From assembly GCF_029952525.1 (NCBI RefSeq), contig NZ_JASAOF010000023.1:1-64000 (forward strand): a stretch of 64,000 bases of DNA, written 5' to 3'. Origin of the DNA: Saccharopolyspora ipomoeae (GTDB lineage: Bacteria > Actinomycetota > Actinomycetes > Mycobacteriales > Pseudonocardiaceae). The number at the start of each line of letters is the position of its first letter. Within the stretch, counting starts at the first letter, position 1. Positions 24,252 through 33,992 of the stretch are shown here, piece after piece. The translations under genes and the position numbers were made by a program. Under the pieces are notes generated by a model. It saw only the letters and a program-made list of their open reading frames with translations, made no database searches and was not told the origin of the DNA.

Positions 24252-25940
24252 GTGCGCCCGTCCGACAACGACTTCGACGCCGTCGTCATCGGGGCCGGTT
24301 TCTCCGGCCTGTACATGCTCCACCGGCTGCGCGACACCCTGGGGCTCACCGCGAGGGTCTTCGAGGCGGCCGATGACGTCGGCGGAACCTGGTACTGGAA
24401 CCGCTATCCCGGCGCCCGCTGCGACTCCGAGAGCTACTTCTACAGCTTCTCCGACCGGCTTTCCGAAGAACTGCTGGAGGAGTGGACCTGGACCGAGCGA
24501 TTCGCCGGGCAACCCGAGATCCTCGGCTACCTCCAGCACGTCGCCGAGCGGTTCGACCTCTACCGCGACATCCGGTTCGGCACCCGCGTCGTGGCCGCCG
24601 AGTACGACGAGACCTCCGGCCGCTGGTCGGTGCGCACCGACGCCGGTGAGCGCGCGACGGCCACCTACCTCATCACCGCCGTCGGATGCCTGTCGACGAC
24701 GAACCTGCCCGAGTTCCCCGGGCGGGACTCCTTCCGCGGCGACTGGTACCACACCGGGCTGTGGCCGCACGAGGGCGTGGACTTCACCGGCAAGAGGGTG
24801 GCGGTCATCGGCACCGGCGCGACCGGCGTGCAGGCCATCCCGGAGATCGCGCAGGAGGCCGAGCACGTCTACGTCCTGCAGCGCACGCCGAACTACGACA
24901 TCGCGGGCGGGAACCGGCCGATGACCGAGGAGGACGGCCGCGCGATCAAGGACAACTACCGGGAGATCTGGCAGACCACGCGCGAAACCGGTTTCGGCTT
25001 CCCGTACCGCACGCCGGAGCGCACGGCTCTGTCGGTGTCCGACGACGAACGGCGGCAGATCTACGAAGAAGCGTGGCAGCGAGGCGGTTTCCGGCTCGGC
25101 ACCACGTTCAACGACCTGCTGGTGGACGAGGACGCCAACGAGACCGCCGCCGAGTTCCTGCGCGCGCGCATCCGCGAACGCGTGCGCGACCCGGAGGTGG
25201 CCGAACTGCTCAGCCCCCGCGATCACCCGTTCTTCACCAAGCGGCCACCGCTGGAGAACGGCTACTACGACACCTTCAACCGGGACAACGTGACCCTGGT
25301 GAACGTGCGCGACGCGCCGATCCAGGAGATCACCGAGCGCGGCGTGCGCACCGCCGACGGGGAGTACGAGGTCGACACCCTGGTCTACGCCACCGGTTTC
25401 GACGCGATGACCGGCACCCTGTTCAAGATCGGCATCCGCGGTCGCGACGGCCTCGACCTGCGGGAGAAGTGGGCGAAGGGACCCACCAGCTACCTCGGCG
25501 TCACGACCTCGGGGTTCCCGAACCTGTTCATGATCACCGGTCCGCAGAGCCCGTCGGTGCTGACGAACATGCCGGTGGCCATCGAGCAGCACGTGGACTG
25601 GATCACCGACTGCCTGCGGCACCTGCGCGAGCGGGGAGCGGACCTGATCGAGCCCCTGCCGGAGGCCGAGCGGGACTGGGTCGACCACCACGACGAGGTC
25701 ACCGCGACGACGTTGCTGCCGCGGGCGAACTCGTGGTGGGTCGGGGCCAACATCCCCGGCAAACCGCGCAGCCTCTACCCGTACGTGGGCGGGCTCGACG
25801 TCTACCGCGTCATCTGCGACCGGGTCGCCGCGCGCGGCTACGACGGGTTCACCACCGGCTCGGCGGGCCGCACGACCGGCGGCGGGTTCGCCGGGGTCGC
25901 CCGCGCCACCTTCGACGAACTGGCCGCCGAGGCCTCCTGA
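24252..25940 (+). CDS. Baeyer-Villiger-type flavin monooxygenase
   Basis: Product of 562 aa from GTG. The FAD Rossmann motif GAGFSG is at residues 14-19, and an NADPH-binding GTGATG motif lies in the middle. The Baeyer-Villiger fingerprint FRGDWYHTGLWP at ~161-172 matches FxGxxxHxxxWP. Such enzymes insert oxygen next to a carbonyl, turning ketones into esters or lactones. An esterase gene follows 9 bp later, so the pair would take a ketone to an alcohol and an acid. The natural substrate cannot be told from sequence. Confidence 0.93.
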   Translation: MRPSDNDFDAVVIGAGFSGLYMLHRLRDTLGLTARVFEAADDVGGTWYWNRYPGARCDSESYFYSFSDRLSEELLEEWTWTERFAGQPEILGYLQHVAERFDLYRDIRFGTRVVAAEYDETSGRWSVRTDAGERATATYLITAVGCLSTTNLPEFPGRDSFRGDWYHTGLWPHEGVDFTGKRVAVIGTGATGVQAIPEIAQEAEHVYVLQRTPNYDIAGGNRPMTEEDGRAIKDNYREIWQTTRETGFGFPYRTPERTALSVSDDERRQIYEEAWQRGGFRLGTTFNDLLVDEDANETAAEFLRARIRERVRDPEVAELLSPRDHPFFTKRPPLENGYYDTFNRDNVTLVNVRDAPIQEITERGVRTADGEYEVDTLVYATGFDAMTGTLFKIGIRGRDGLDLREKWAKGPTSYLGVTTSGFPNLFMITGPQSPSVLTNMPVAIEQHVDWITDCLRHLRERGADLIEPLPEAERDWVDHHDEVTATTLLPRANSWWVGANIPGKPRSLYPYVGGLDVYRVICDRVAARGYDGFTTGSAGRTTGGGFAGVARATFDELAAEAS

Positions 25941-25949
25941 GGAGCCACC

Positions 25950-26885
<936 letters not shown>

Positions 26886-26930
26886 GGCATGCTCGTCGGC
26901 GGCCGGACGATTGGCGACGGAGGAGAGGCG

Positions 26931-27242
26931 ATGTACCGACTCACCGTGATCTACGACCACCCCGCGGATCCCGACGCGTTCCTGCGGCACTACCGCGACG
27001 TGCACGCGGTGCTGGCGAGCAAGATGCCCCGGCTCCAGTCCTACGAGTGGGGCGTGTGCGAGATGCCCGACGGCAGCGCGCCGCCGCACTTCGTGGTCGC
27101 CACGCTGGACTGGGCCAGCAAGGACGACGCGATGGCGGCGCTGCAGTCCCCGGAAGGGCAGGCCGGCACCGCCGACCTCGGCAACTTCACCGAGCCGGAC
27201 CAGGTCCGCCTGTTCTTCCAGGAGCTCACCGAGGCCGTCTAG
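26931..27242 (+). CDS. EthD-family protein
   Basis: Product of 103 aa. EthD/ferredoxin-like fold: MYRLTVIYDHPADPDAFLRH, then YRDVHAVLASKMP, a family hallmark with the conserved YxxxH. The ATG is preceded by GGAGAGG. EthD proteins are required for ethyl-ether degradation and related oxidations, with an ill-defined accessory role. Its place in the monooxygenase/esterase cluster fits that pattern. A longer frame from 26889 has no ribosome site. Confidence 0.85.
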   Translation: MYRLTVIYDHPADPDAFLRHYRDVHAVLASKMPRLQSYEWGVCEMPDGSAPPHFVVATLDWASKDDAMAALQSPEGQAGTADLGNFTEPDQVRLFFQELTEAV

Positions 27243-27275
27243 CCCGGCGGCGTTGATCTGCCCTAGCCTGGCGGG

Positions 27276-27857
27276 GTGGATTTGGCGCTGCCCGAGTGGA
27301 CCGTGCTCGCCCTGCTGCGGGAGGAGTCCCGGCACGGCTTCGCCCTCGCCGGGCTGACCGCGCGGCAGGGCGAGCTGGGCCGCGTCTGGCACGTCCCGAA
27401 ACCGATGATCTACCGGGCGCTGGACCGGCTGGCCAAGGCCGAGCTCATCGCACCGTCCGGTGTGGAGTCCGATCGCGGTCCGTCCAGGACGGTGTTCGCG
27501 CTGACCGACTCCGGCCGCGACGCGGTGGAGGAGTGGCTGCACCGGCCGGTCGAGCACGTGCGCGAGATCCGCTCGACGCTGCTGATGAAGCTGGCGCTGC
27601 TGCAGCGCCGCCAACTCGGCCACGAGGTGCTGCTGCGGCGGCAGCGGGAGGTGCTGGAGCCGATCGTCACCGCCCTCGACCAGGAGCGCGCGGACGGCGA
27701 CGGCTTCACCGAAGTGCTCATGACCTGGCGCTACACCAGCGCCGACGCCGCGCTGCGGTTCGTCGCCGAGCTGGAGACCCAGGGCGGCCCCGGGTCTCAG
27801 TGCGGTCCGGGACCTCAGGGCAGCCCGGCGCGGCGGCGGACCCACGAGGGCGGCTGA
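27276..27857 (+). CDS. PadR-family regulator
   Basis: Product of 193 aa from GTG. An N-terminal winged helix (LPEWTVLALLREESRHGFAL, then IYRALDRLAKAELI) is followed by a helical dimerisation region, the PadR type usually repressing detoxification or efflux genes. It may co-regulate the upstream monooxygenase operon. The last 43 bp overlap the 3' end of the convergent gene at 27815-28789; its C-terminal tail (GGPGSQCGPGPQGSPARRR) looks like overlap-driven sequence. Confidence 0.85.
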   Translation: MDLALPEWTVLALLREESRHGFALAGLTARQGELGRVWHVPKPMIYRALDRLAKAELIAPSGVESDRGPSRTVFALTDSGRDAVEEWLHRPVEHVREIRSTLLMKLALLQRRQLGHEVLLRRQREVLEPIVTALDQERADGDGFTEVLMTWRYTSADAALRFVAELETQGGPGSQCGPGPQGSPARRRTHEGG

Positions 27858-28789
27858 CCGCACTCGGCGGCGATCTCGCGCCACGTCATCCCGGCGGCGC
27901 GCCGGTCGTCGAGGTAGTCGGTGATGGCGGCGAAGCCGAACTCGGCGGCCACCCGGGCCGCGCGCTCGGCGCAGCGCTGCCGGTTGGTGGCGTGCGCGGT
28001 CTTGGTGATGCCGTGGCGCGCCAGCGCCGTCTCGACGGCACCGCGGCCGAACCCGACCTCGTGGGCGATCGCCCGGATCGACCGGCGCTGCAGCACGTGC
28101 CGGTCGTGCAGGTAGGCGGCGACGTCGGTGAAGCCCCACTCGCCGATCCGGGGCAGCCACGGCGCGTCGAACCGGCGCCGCGCGGCGATCCCGTCGATCT
28201 CGCGTGCCGCTTCTGGGTCCACGTTGGACAGGTGGCGGCACAGCCAGTCCTTGTGCAGTCCCGCTTCCCGGCTGATGGCAGCCAGGCTGTTCCCGGTGGC
28301 GACGCGATCGCGCACCAGCGCGCCGATGTCGGCGAAACCCAGTGCGGTGGCGGCGTTCTGGGCGGTCTCGCGGAGCTTGGCGAGCTTCTGCCGCCGGGTT
28401 CCCTCGGCTCGCGCGGCCGGGGAGATCGCGGCCAGCGTGCGCAGCGTCTTGGCGCGCCGCTGCTCGGGTTGCCTGCGCCCGCGCGAGGCGCGGGCGGCGG
28501 CCTTGGTGAGCTCGCCGCTGCGCAGCCAGACCTCGCCCTGCTCGCATCCCGCGCGCACGTGCGGGTCCCGCAGGCGCCGGGTCCGCATCGCCACCGCGCG
28601 CCGCTGACGGGTGCCGTCGCCCTCCAGCGACTGGTTGCGCTCCAGCCCGAACGCCTCGCGGTAGGCGAGGTGGGTCCAGCCGTGCGCGGACAGGTGGGCC
28701 GGGATGGACCGGAACCACTCACCGCACAGGTGGCACAGCACCCGGTCTCCTTCGCGGACCACGACGCCGGTCGGTGCGTACTGCGACAA
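27815..28789 (-). CDS. MucR-like zinc-finger protein with several helix-turn-helix repeats
   Basis: Product of 324 aa. The N-terminus has a MucR/Ros-like zinc finger with C19, C22, H32 and H36 (CHLCGEWFRSIPAHLSAHGW). A basic linker follows. Then come at least three related units of ~60 residues, each with a GF(A/T)DxxA(L/Y) helix followed by an HTH-like SIRAIAHEVGFGRGAVETAL segment. This looks like a multi-site DNA-binding protein. No catalytic motif is visible. A 7-bp inverted repeat lies 15 bp upstream and may be its operator. Confidence 0.7.
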   Translation of the reverse strand: MSQYAPTGVVVREGDRVLCHLCGEWFRSIPAHLSAHGWTHLAYREAFGLERNQSLEGDGTRQRRAVAMRTRRLRDPHVRAGCEQGEVWLRSGELTKAAARASRGRRQPEQRRAKTLRTLAAISPAARAEGTRRQKLAKLRETAQNAATALGFADIGALVRDRVATGNSLAAISREAGLHKDWLCRHLSNVDPEAAREIDGIAARRRFDAPWLPRIGEWGFTDVAAYLHDRHVLQRRSIRAIAHEVGFGRGAVETALARHGITKTAHATNRQRCAERAARVAAEFGFAAITDYLDDRRAAGMTWREIAAECGQPPSWVRRRAGLP

Positions 28790-28803
28790 GACTGCCTCCC
28801 GCT

Positions 28804-28826
28804 CGCTAGTAACAGTGAGACTAGCG
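28804..28826. promoter_or_regulatory. Inverted repeat CGCTAGT-N9-ACTAGCG
   Basis: Two 7-bp arms are separated by 9 bp, centred about 26 bp upstream of the zinc-finger gene start (28789, minus strand). The position between promoter and start codon suits an autoregulatory operator. A weak hairpin serving the hydrolase region is the alternative. Confidence 0.35.
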
Positions 28827-28855
28827 GGTGGGTCGATCTTCGGGAAGTCCCGTCC

Positions 28856-29743
28856 TCAGCGGGCGGCGGCCCGCGAGACGAGGCCGTGCAGGAGCTCGTC
28901 GACGAGCTCCGGGTGCTCCAGGGTCACCATGTGGCCGGAGCGCGGGATCATCGCGAGCCGCGATCCCGGGACCGCGTCGGCGATCGCGCTGCTCCGCTCG
29001 GGCGGGATGGTCCGGTCCTGCTCGGCGCCGATGACCAGCGTCTCGACCCCGGCGAAGGACGGCAGGGCCGCGCGCCGGTCGAGGGTCAGGAACTGCGGGA
29101 CCAGCGCGATCAGCGCGTGCACCGGGTTCGACCGGGTCAGCTGGAGCACGAAGTCGACCAGCGCCGGCGGCACCCGGGAGGCGAAGGCGAAGCTGCGCGC
29201 CACCATCAGCGCGGTCCGCCGCATCGCCTGGCAGGACACCCGCGTGAGGCGCAGCCGGTCGATGGCGGCCAGCACGAGGTTCGCCGCCTGGGGTGGCAGC
29301 ACGGCCCGGCCGTTGACCGGCGCGGCAGCCGTGGTCACCAGTCCGGCGCCGATGACGCGGTCGGCGAAGAGCTCGGGGTGGCGCTCGGCGAAGGCCATGA
29401 TCCCCATGCCGCCCATCGAGTGCCCCACCAGCACGACCGGGCCGGTCGGGGCGGCCTGGTCGAGCACGGCGGCGAGGTCGTCGCCGAGCTGGTCGAGGGT
29501 GAGCCGGTCGAGGTCGCCGAGCTCGGAGCGGCCGTGCCCGCGCTGGTCGTAGCAGACCACGCGGGCGCGACGGGCCAGCGAGGAGCGCTGGAACAGCCAC
29601 ATGGCGCCGTCGGCCAGGTAGCCGTGGCAGAGCACCACGGTCACCGGGGAGTCCAGATCACCCTCGACCTCCACGTGCAGCCGCACCCCGTCGGTGGCGG
29701 TGACGGCGGTGGACTGCGTCGCGGTCCTCGCTGGGCTGGTCAT
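28856..29743 (-). CDS. Alpha/beta hydrolase fold protein
   Basis: Product of 295 aa. The nucleophile elbow is GHSMGG; VVLCHGYLADG gives the oxyanion region and YDQRGHGRSELGD the typical motif. The catalytic Asp is probably in GAEQDRTI, and the catalytic His is in SGHMVTLEHPE. This is the epoxide-hydrolase/haloperoxidase-like esterase class. I chose ATG at 29743; the frame runs 87 bp further upstream without support. It is monocistronic and the substrate is unknown. Confidence 0.88.
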   Translation of the reverse strand: MTSPARTATQSTAVTATDGVRLHVEVEGDLDSPVTVVLCHGYLADGAMWLFQRSSLARRARVVCYDQRGHGRSELGDLDRLTLDQLGDDLAAVLDQAAPTGPVVLVGHSMGGMGIMAFAERHPELFADRVIGAGLVTTAAAPVNGRAVLPPQAANLVLAAIDRLRLTRVSCQAMRRTALMVARSFAFASRVPPALVDFVLQLTRSNPVHALIALVPQFLTLDRRAALPSFAGVETLVIGAEQDRTIPPERSSAIADAVPGSRLAMIPRSGHMVTLEHPELVDELLHGLVSRAAAR

Positions 29744-29882
29744 CGAGCACCGCGCCTTCCGATCGGGGACACGGCCGTGACCGAACCGTGATGTCCCCAC
29801 GAAGGTAACGGAAGGTAGTTGGCCTTTCAAGGTGTCACTCGTTAGACCTAAGAACGCGTCGCGGAGTGACTACTGCTAGTGG

Positions 29883-31220
29883 TCAGTGGATCGAGATCAG
29901 GCCCAGCGCCAGGCCGGAGCCGATGACCACCGCGCACACCAGCAGCGCCCACTTGATCGCGAACCGGTGGTGATCGCCGAGGTCGACCTTCGCCAGCCCG
30001 ATCAGCACGTACATCGCCGGCACCAGCGGGCTGAGCATGTGGATCGGCTGGCCGAGCAGCGAGGCGCGGGCGATCTCCATCGCGCTGATGCCGTGCTGCG
30101 CACCGGCCTCGGCGAGGATCGGCATCACGCCGAAGTAGAACGCGTCGTTGCTCATGAAGAAGGTGAACGGGACGCTCAGCACCGCCACGATCACGCTGAA
30201 GAACGGGAACAGCGCGTCCGGCATCGCCGTGAGCAGGTACTGCGCCATCTGCTCGATCATCCCGGTGCCAGAGAGCACGCCGGTGAACACCGCGGCGGCG
30301 AAGACCATCGCGACCACCGCCACGACGCTGTCGGCGTGCGAGGCGATCCGGTCGCGCTGCTGCTCCAGCCGCGGGTAGTTGACGATCAGCGCCAGCGCGC
30401 AGCCGATCATGAACAGCACCGAGATCGGCAGCACGCCGATGATGAGCGCGGTCAGCAGCGCGATCGTGAGCCCGGCGTTGAACCAGTACAGCTTGGGGCG
30501 CAACGACTCCCGGTCGGGAGCCAGCACGTCGAAGTCGGCCGACCCGCTGTAGGAGGTGGGTGCGACGTCGTCGGAGCCACCGGCTCCGACCAGCGCGGGA
30601 GCGGCGGTCCGCAGCCGGATGCGCTCGCGCTGGCCCAGCACGTAGGCGAGGACGAACACGGTGGCCAGGCCGGCGAGCAGCGCCGGGATCATCGGCACGA
30701 ACAGCTGCTGCGGATCCAGCCGCAGCGCGCTGGCGGCCCGCGCGGCGGGACCGCCCCAGGGCACGACGTTGAGGATCGCGTTGGTCAGGCACGCCAGACC
30801 GGTCATGACCACCGGGCTCACGCCCAGCCTGCGGTAGATCGGCAGCAGCGCCGAGACCGTGATCATGAACGTGGTCGTGCCGTCGCCGTCCAGCGACACC
30901 AGTGCCACCAGCGCGACCGTGCCGACGATCAACCGCAGCGGGTCGTTGCGGGTGAGCCGGACCACGCCGCGCGCGATCGGGTCGAACAACCCGGCGTCGA
31001 TCATGATCCCGAAGTAGAGGATGGCGAACAGCAGCATCGCCGCCGTCGGCGCGACCGAGGTGATGCCGTCGGTGATCATGTCGCCGAGGTCCGGCGCGAA
31101 GCCTCCGACCAGCGCGAACACCGCCGGAACGGCGATGAGCGAGACCATCGGGGACAGCCGTTTGCTCATCACCAGGTAGAGGAAAACGGTCACCATGCCT
31201 AAGCCGAGCAGCGCGATCAA
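29883..31220 (-). CDS. CitMHS-family citrate:metal/H+ symporter
   Basis: Product of 445 aa with about 11-12 membrane helices. CitMHS features include MSKRLSPMVSLI near the start, SLDGDGTTTFMITVSAL, NVVPWGGPAARAAS and SNDAFYFGVMPIL. The family imports citrate complexed with a divalent metal. I chose TTG at 31220: GGAGGAGG sits 5 nt upstream, and this start gives the family's usual N-terminus. It is divergent from a sensor kinase gene, 163 bp away, that belongs to the citrate-sensing type, so induction by citrate is likely. Confidence 0.9.
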   Translation of the reverse strand: MIALLGLGMVTVFLYLVMSKRLSPMVSLIAVPAVFALVGGFAPDLGDMITDGITSVAPTAAMLLFAILYFGIMIDAGLFDPIARGVVRLTRNDPLRLIVGTVALVALVSLDGDGTTTFMITVSALLPIYRRLGVSPVVMTGLACLTNAILNVVPWGGPAARAASALRLDPQQLFVPMIPALLAGLATVFVLAYVLGQRERIRLRTAAPALVGAGGSDDVAPTSYSGSADFDVLAPDRESLRPKLYWFNAGLTIALLTALIIGVLPISVLFMIGCALALIVNYPRLEQQRDRIASHADSVVAVVAMVFAAAVFTGVLSGTGMIEQMAQYLLTAMPDALFPFFSVIVAVLSVPFTFFMSNDAFYFGVMPILAEAGAQHGISAMEIARASLLGQPIHMLSPLVPAMYVLIGLAKVDLGDHHRFAIKWALLVCAVVIGSGLALGLISIH

Positions 31221-31383
31221 CGCGTCCTCCTCCCGTGGACCGGCAGTGGTCCTCATTGCAGCGGCGTTGCGTTCCGGGGAACCGTAGGTGACCTCGGTCA
31301 TCGAGACGAGAGTTGTCGATGTTGTCCGCGTATCCCGCGTTCGCGGCGTTCTGCGCGTTCTGCTCACCACGTATCGTCGGGGC
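31221..31383. promoter_or_regulatory. Divergent promoter region, citrate transporter / two-component system
   Basis: These 163 bp separate the transporter (minus) from the kinase (plus). They must hold both promoters and probably the response-regulator site. I see short direct repeats of the type GTTCTGCGC/GTTCTGCTC around 31348-31366 but no clear palindrome. Confidence 0.4.
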
Positions 31384-32973
31384 ATGCCCCACCGCCCGAT
31401 GCGGTTCGCGCGGCAGGCCCTGGTGCTGCAGGTCGGCTTGATCACGCTGGTCACCGCGATCGGGTTCGTGCTCGTCGCGTCCCTGCTCGATCGACACCTC
31501 GTCGAGCAGTACTCGCAGCGCGCGCTGACCGCCGCCCGCGTGATCGCCACCGACACCGACCTGGCCGACCAGGTCGCGCGCGGCGATCAACCGGCGGTGC
31601 GCGCGCAGGCGGAGCGGGCCCGCGCGTCCTCCGGCGCGCTGTTCGTCGTCATCACCGACCGCACCGGGATCCGCCTGTCGCACCCGAACCCCGCCGAGAT
31701 CGGCGAGCGCGTCAGCACCGATCCGCGAGAGGTGTTGGCGGGCAAGGAGGTCGTGGCCGTCCAGCGCGGCACGCTCGGCTACTCCGCCCGCGGCAAGGTC
31801 CCGCTGCGCGGCCCCGACGGTGCCGTGATCGGGCAGGTCAGCATCGGGTTCGACGCCGAGGACATCACCACCGCGCTGCTGCGGCTGATCGGCACGACCG
31901 CGGCGTTCACCGGGGGAGCGCTGTTCGTCGGCTTCGCCGGGGCGGCGTGGCTGACGCGGATGCTCAAACGCCGCACGCTGGGCCTGGAACCGCAGGAGCT
32001 CGCCGAGCTGGTGCGCCAGCGCGAGGCCGTGCTCTACGGCATCGGCGAGGGCGTGCTCGCCGTCGACGCCGCGGGGCTGGTGTCGGTCCGCAACCGGGAG
32101 GCTGAGCGGCTGCTCGGCGTCCCGCTGGAGGTCGGCGCACCGGTCGCCGACCTGGACCTGCCGCCCCGGCTGCGGGAGCTGCTGCTCGAAGGCGGGCAGG
32201 TCGACAACCTCATCACCCTCACCGGCGAGCGCGTCCTGGTCGTCGGCCACCGGCCGGTGACCAGGGGCGAGGTGGCGCTGGGCAGCGTGCTGACCCTGCG
32301 CGACCGCACCGATCTGGAGTCGCTGAACCGCGAGCTGGACAAGGTCCGCAGCACCGCGGACACGCTGCGCGCGCAGCGCCACGAGTTCACCAACCGCCTG
32401 CACACCCTCTCCGGGCTGCTGCAGACCGGACGCCAGCAGGAGGCCGTCGACTACGTGCAGGCGCTGACCCGCGGCGAGATCACCGGGCTCGGTCCGGCGA
32501 GCGACGCCGTCCGCGACCCGTACCTGGTGGCGTTCCTGTCGGCGAAGAAGTCGGTGGCGGCCGAGAAGGACGTGGCGCTGGAACTCGCCGGGACCAGCTG
32601 GGTTCCGACGGCGCTGGCCGCCCCGGTGGAGGTGATCACGGTGGTGGGCAACCTCGTCGACAACGCCATCGACGCCGCCCGGGTGGGCGCGACGCGGCCC
32701 GCGCGCGTCGAGGTGGACCTGCTGGCCGACGGCACGACGCTGCACGTGTCCGTTGTGGACACCGGCGACGGCGTCGCCGAGGATCGGCGCGAGGAGATCT
32801 TCGCCGAAGCGGTCTCCTCCAAACCCGACGGCAACGGCCTCGGCCTGGCCCTGAGCCGCCAGGCGGCACGAGGTCTGGGCGGCGACGTGTGGGTGACCGG
32901 CCCGGACTCGTCGTTCGTGGCGAAGCTGCCGCGAGCCCTCGAAAACCCCGCGAGCGAGGAGGCACGAGCGTGA
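31384..32973 (+). CDS. CitA/DpiB-type sensor histidine kinase
   Basis: Product of 529 aa. Helix 1 (about residues 10-35) and helix 2 (about 170-200) enclose an extracytoplasmic PAS-like citrate/dicarboxylate sensor domain. A cytoplasmic PAS domain follows (VLYGIGEGVLAVD). The phosphoacceptor is H333 in AQRHEFTNRLHTLSG, the CitA/DcuS type. The ATPase domain carries NLVDNAIDAA (N box) and GNGLGLAL (G box). It is translationally coupled to its response regulator (GTGA). The transporter encoded divergently makes citrate the likely signal. Confidence 0.93.
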   Translation: MPHRPMRFARQALVLQVGLITLVTAIGFVLVASLLDRHLVEQYSQRALTAARVIATDTDLADQVARGDQPAVRAQAERARASSGALFVVITDRTGIRLSHPNPAEIGERVSTDPREVLAGKEVVAVQRGTLGYSARGKVPLRGPDGAVIGQVSIGFDAEDITTALLRLIGTTAAFTGGALFVGFAGAAWLTRMLKRRTLGLEPQELAELVRQREAVLYGIGEGVLAVDAAGLVSVRNREAERLLGVPLEVGAPVADLDLPPRLRELLLEGGQVDNLITLTGERVLVVGHRPVTRGEVALGSVLTLRDRTDLESLNRELDKVRSTADTLRAQRHEFTNRLHTLSGLLQTGRQQEAVDYVQALTRGEITGLGPASDAVRDPYLVAFLSAKKSVAAEKDVALELAGTSWVPTALAAPVEVITVVGNLVDNAIDAARVGATRPARVEVDLLADGTTLHVSVVDTGDGVAEDRREEIFAEAVSSKPDGNGLGLALSRQAARGLGGDVWVTGPDSSFVAKLPRALENPASEEARA

Positions 32974-33626
32974 TCGGTGTGGTCGTGGTGGACGACGACT
33001 TCCGCGTGGCCCAGGTGCACGCCGAGTTCACCGAGCAGGTCCCGGGATTCCGCGTGCTGGGCATCGCCCACACCGCGGCCCAGGCCCGCGAGCTCATCGA
33101 CGCCCGCAGCCCCGACCTGGTGCTGCTGGACAACTACCTGCCCGACGCCGACGGCGTCGCCCTGCTGGCGGAGCTCGAAACCGACGCGATCGTGCTCACC
33201 GCCGCCACCGACCCGGCCACCGTCCGCGCGGCGCTCTCCGCAGGAGCCCTGAACTACCTGGTCAAGCCGTTCACCGCCGAGCAGCTCGCGGAACGCCTGC
33301 GGGCGTACGCCCGCTTCCACGCCCGGCTTCCGGTCACGGGCGGCGCGGTAGACCAGGAGGAGATCGACCGCGCCCTGCGCCTGCTCCGCGAAGGGGACCG
33401 CCCCGCCACCCCCAAGGGCCGCTCCACCCTCACGACCCAGCTCGTCCGCGACGCCCTCCGCAACGCCCCGCACCCCCGCTCCGCGGCCGAGATCGCCGAC
33501 GAGCTGGGCATCTCCCGCGCCACGGCCCAGCGCTACCTCGCAGCCCTCACCCAGGAGGGCACGGCCACCATGACCCTCCGCTACGGAGCCAGCGGCCGCC
33601 CGGAACACCAGTACGAACCAGCCTGA
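32970..33626 (+). CDS. CitB/DpiA-type response regulator
   Basis: Product of 218 aa. Receiver domain with acidic pair near the start (VVVDDDF), phosphoacceptor D54 in LVLLDNYLPD, conserved T in VLTAATD and K in YLVKPF. The C-terminal region has an HTH of the CitB type (SAAEIADELGISRATAQRYL). The GTG start overlaps the kinase stop. It should act on the divergent citrate transporter promoter. Confidence 0.92.
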   Translation: MIGVVVVDDDFRVAQVHAEFTEQVPGFRVLGIAHTAAQARELIDARSPDLVLLDNYLPDADGVALLAELETDAIVLTAATDPATVRAALSAGALNYLVKPFTAEQLAERLRAYARFHARLPVTGGAVDQEEIDRALRLLREGDRPATPKGRSTLTTQLVRDALRNAPHPRSAAEIADELGISRATAQRYLAALTQEGTATMTLRYGASGRPEHQYEPA

Positions 33627-33643
33627 TCGGGCCCCACCCCGAT
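33626..33643 (+). terminator. Short hairpin after the response-regulator gene
   Basis: ATCGGG and CCCGAT arms with a 6-nt loop begin on the last base of the response-regulator stop codon. No U-tract follows, as is usual in GC-rich actinobacteria. It lies just before the large inverted-repeat element. Confidence 0.4.
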
Positions 33644-33860
33644 GACGTTTCAAAAGGAACGCGACCAAGACGACCCAAGCTTTGGTAAACGCGACCCACT
33701 ACGGGTACGTTTCGACAGGCAGGGGAAATTTCGTTTGAAATTGGCAGACCGCACAACGCAAGAAAACCACGAAAAGAAGCCAATTTCGGACGAAATTGCC
33801 CCTCCGCACGCGCCCAAAGTACCCCGCGGAGCGCTCCCAAGACGACCCCCGAGGGGTCGG

Positions 33861-33882
33861 GACAGTTTTCATGAAAACTGTC
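33861..33882. repeat. 22-bp perfect palindrome, left copy
   Basis: GACAG + TTTTCATGAAAA + CTGTC is symmetric about the CA/TG centre. It is the inner end of the left arm of the large element. Possible roles are a protein-binding site or a cruciform/hairpin. Confidence 0.9.
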
Positions 33883-33970
33883 ACTCCACCCACAAGGCGG
33901 GACCCCAAAATACCAGCTCAACCACCTCGAGGGTCTGGAGTCCCCTCCACAGAGAGATCCCGTGGGGTCG

Positions 33971-33992
33971 GACAGTTTTCATGAAAACTGTC
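33971..33992. repeat. 22-bp perfect palindrome, right copy
   Basis: Identical to the palindrome at 33861-33882 and 110 bp from it. It is the inner end of the right arm. The 14-bp core recurs in the gene at 7143-9557. Confidence 0.9.
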
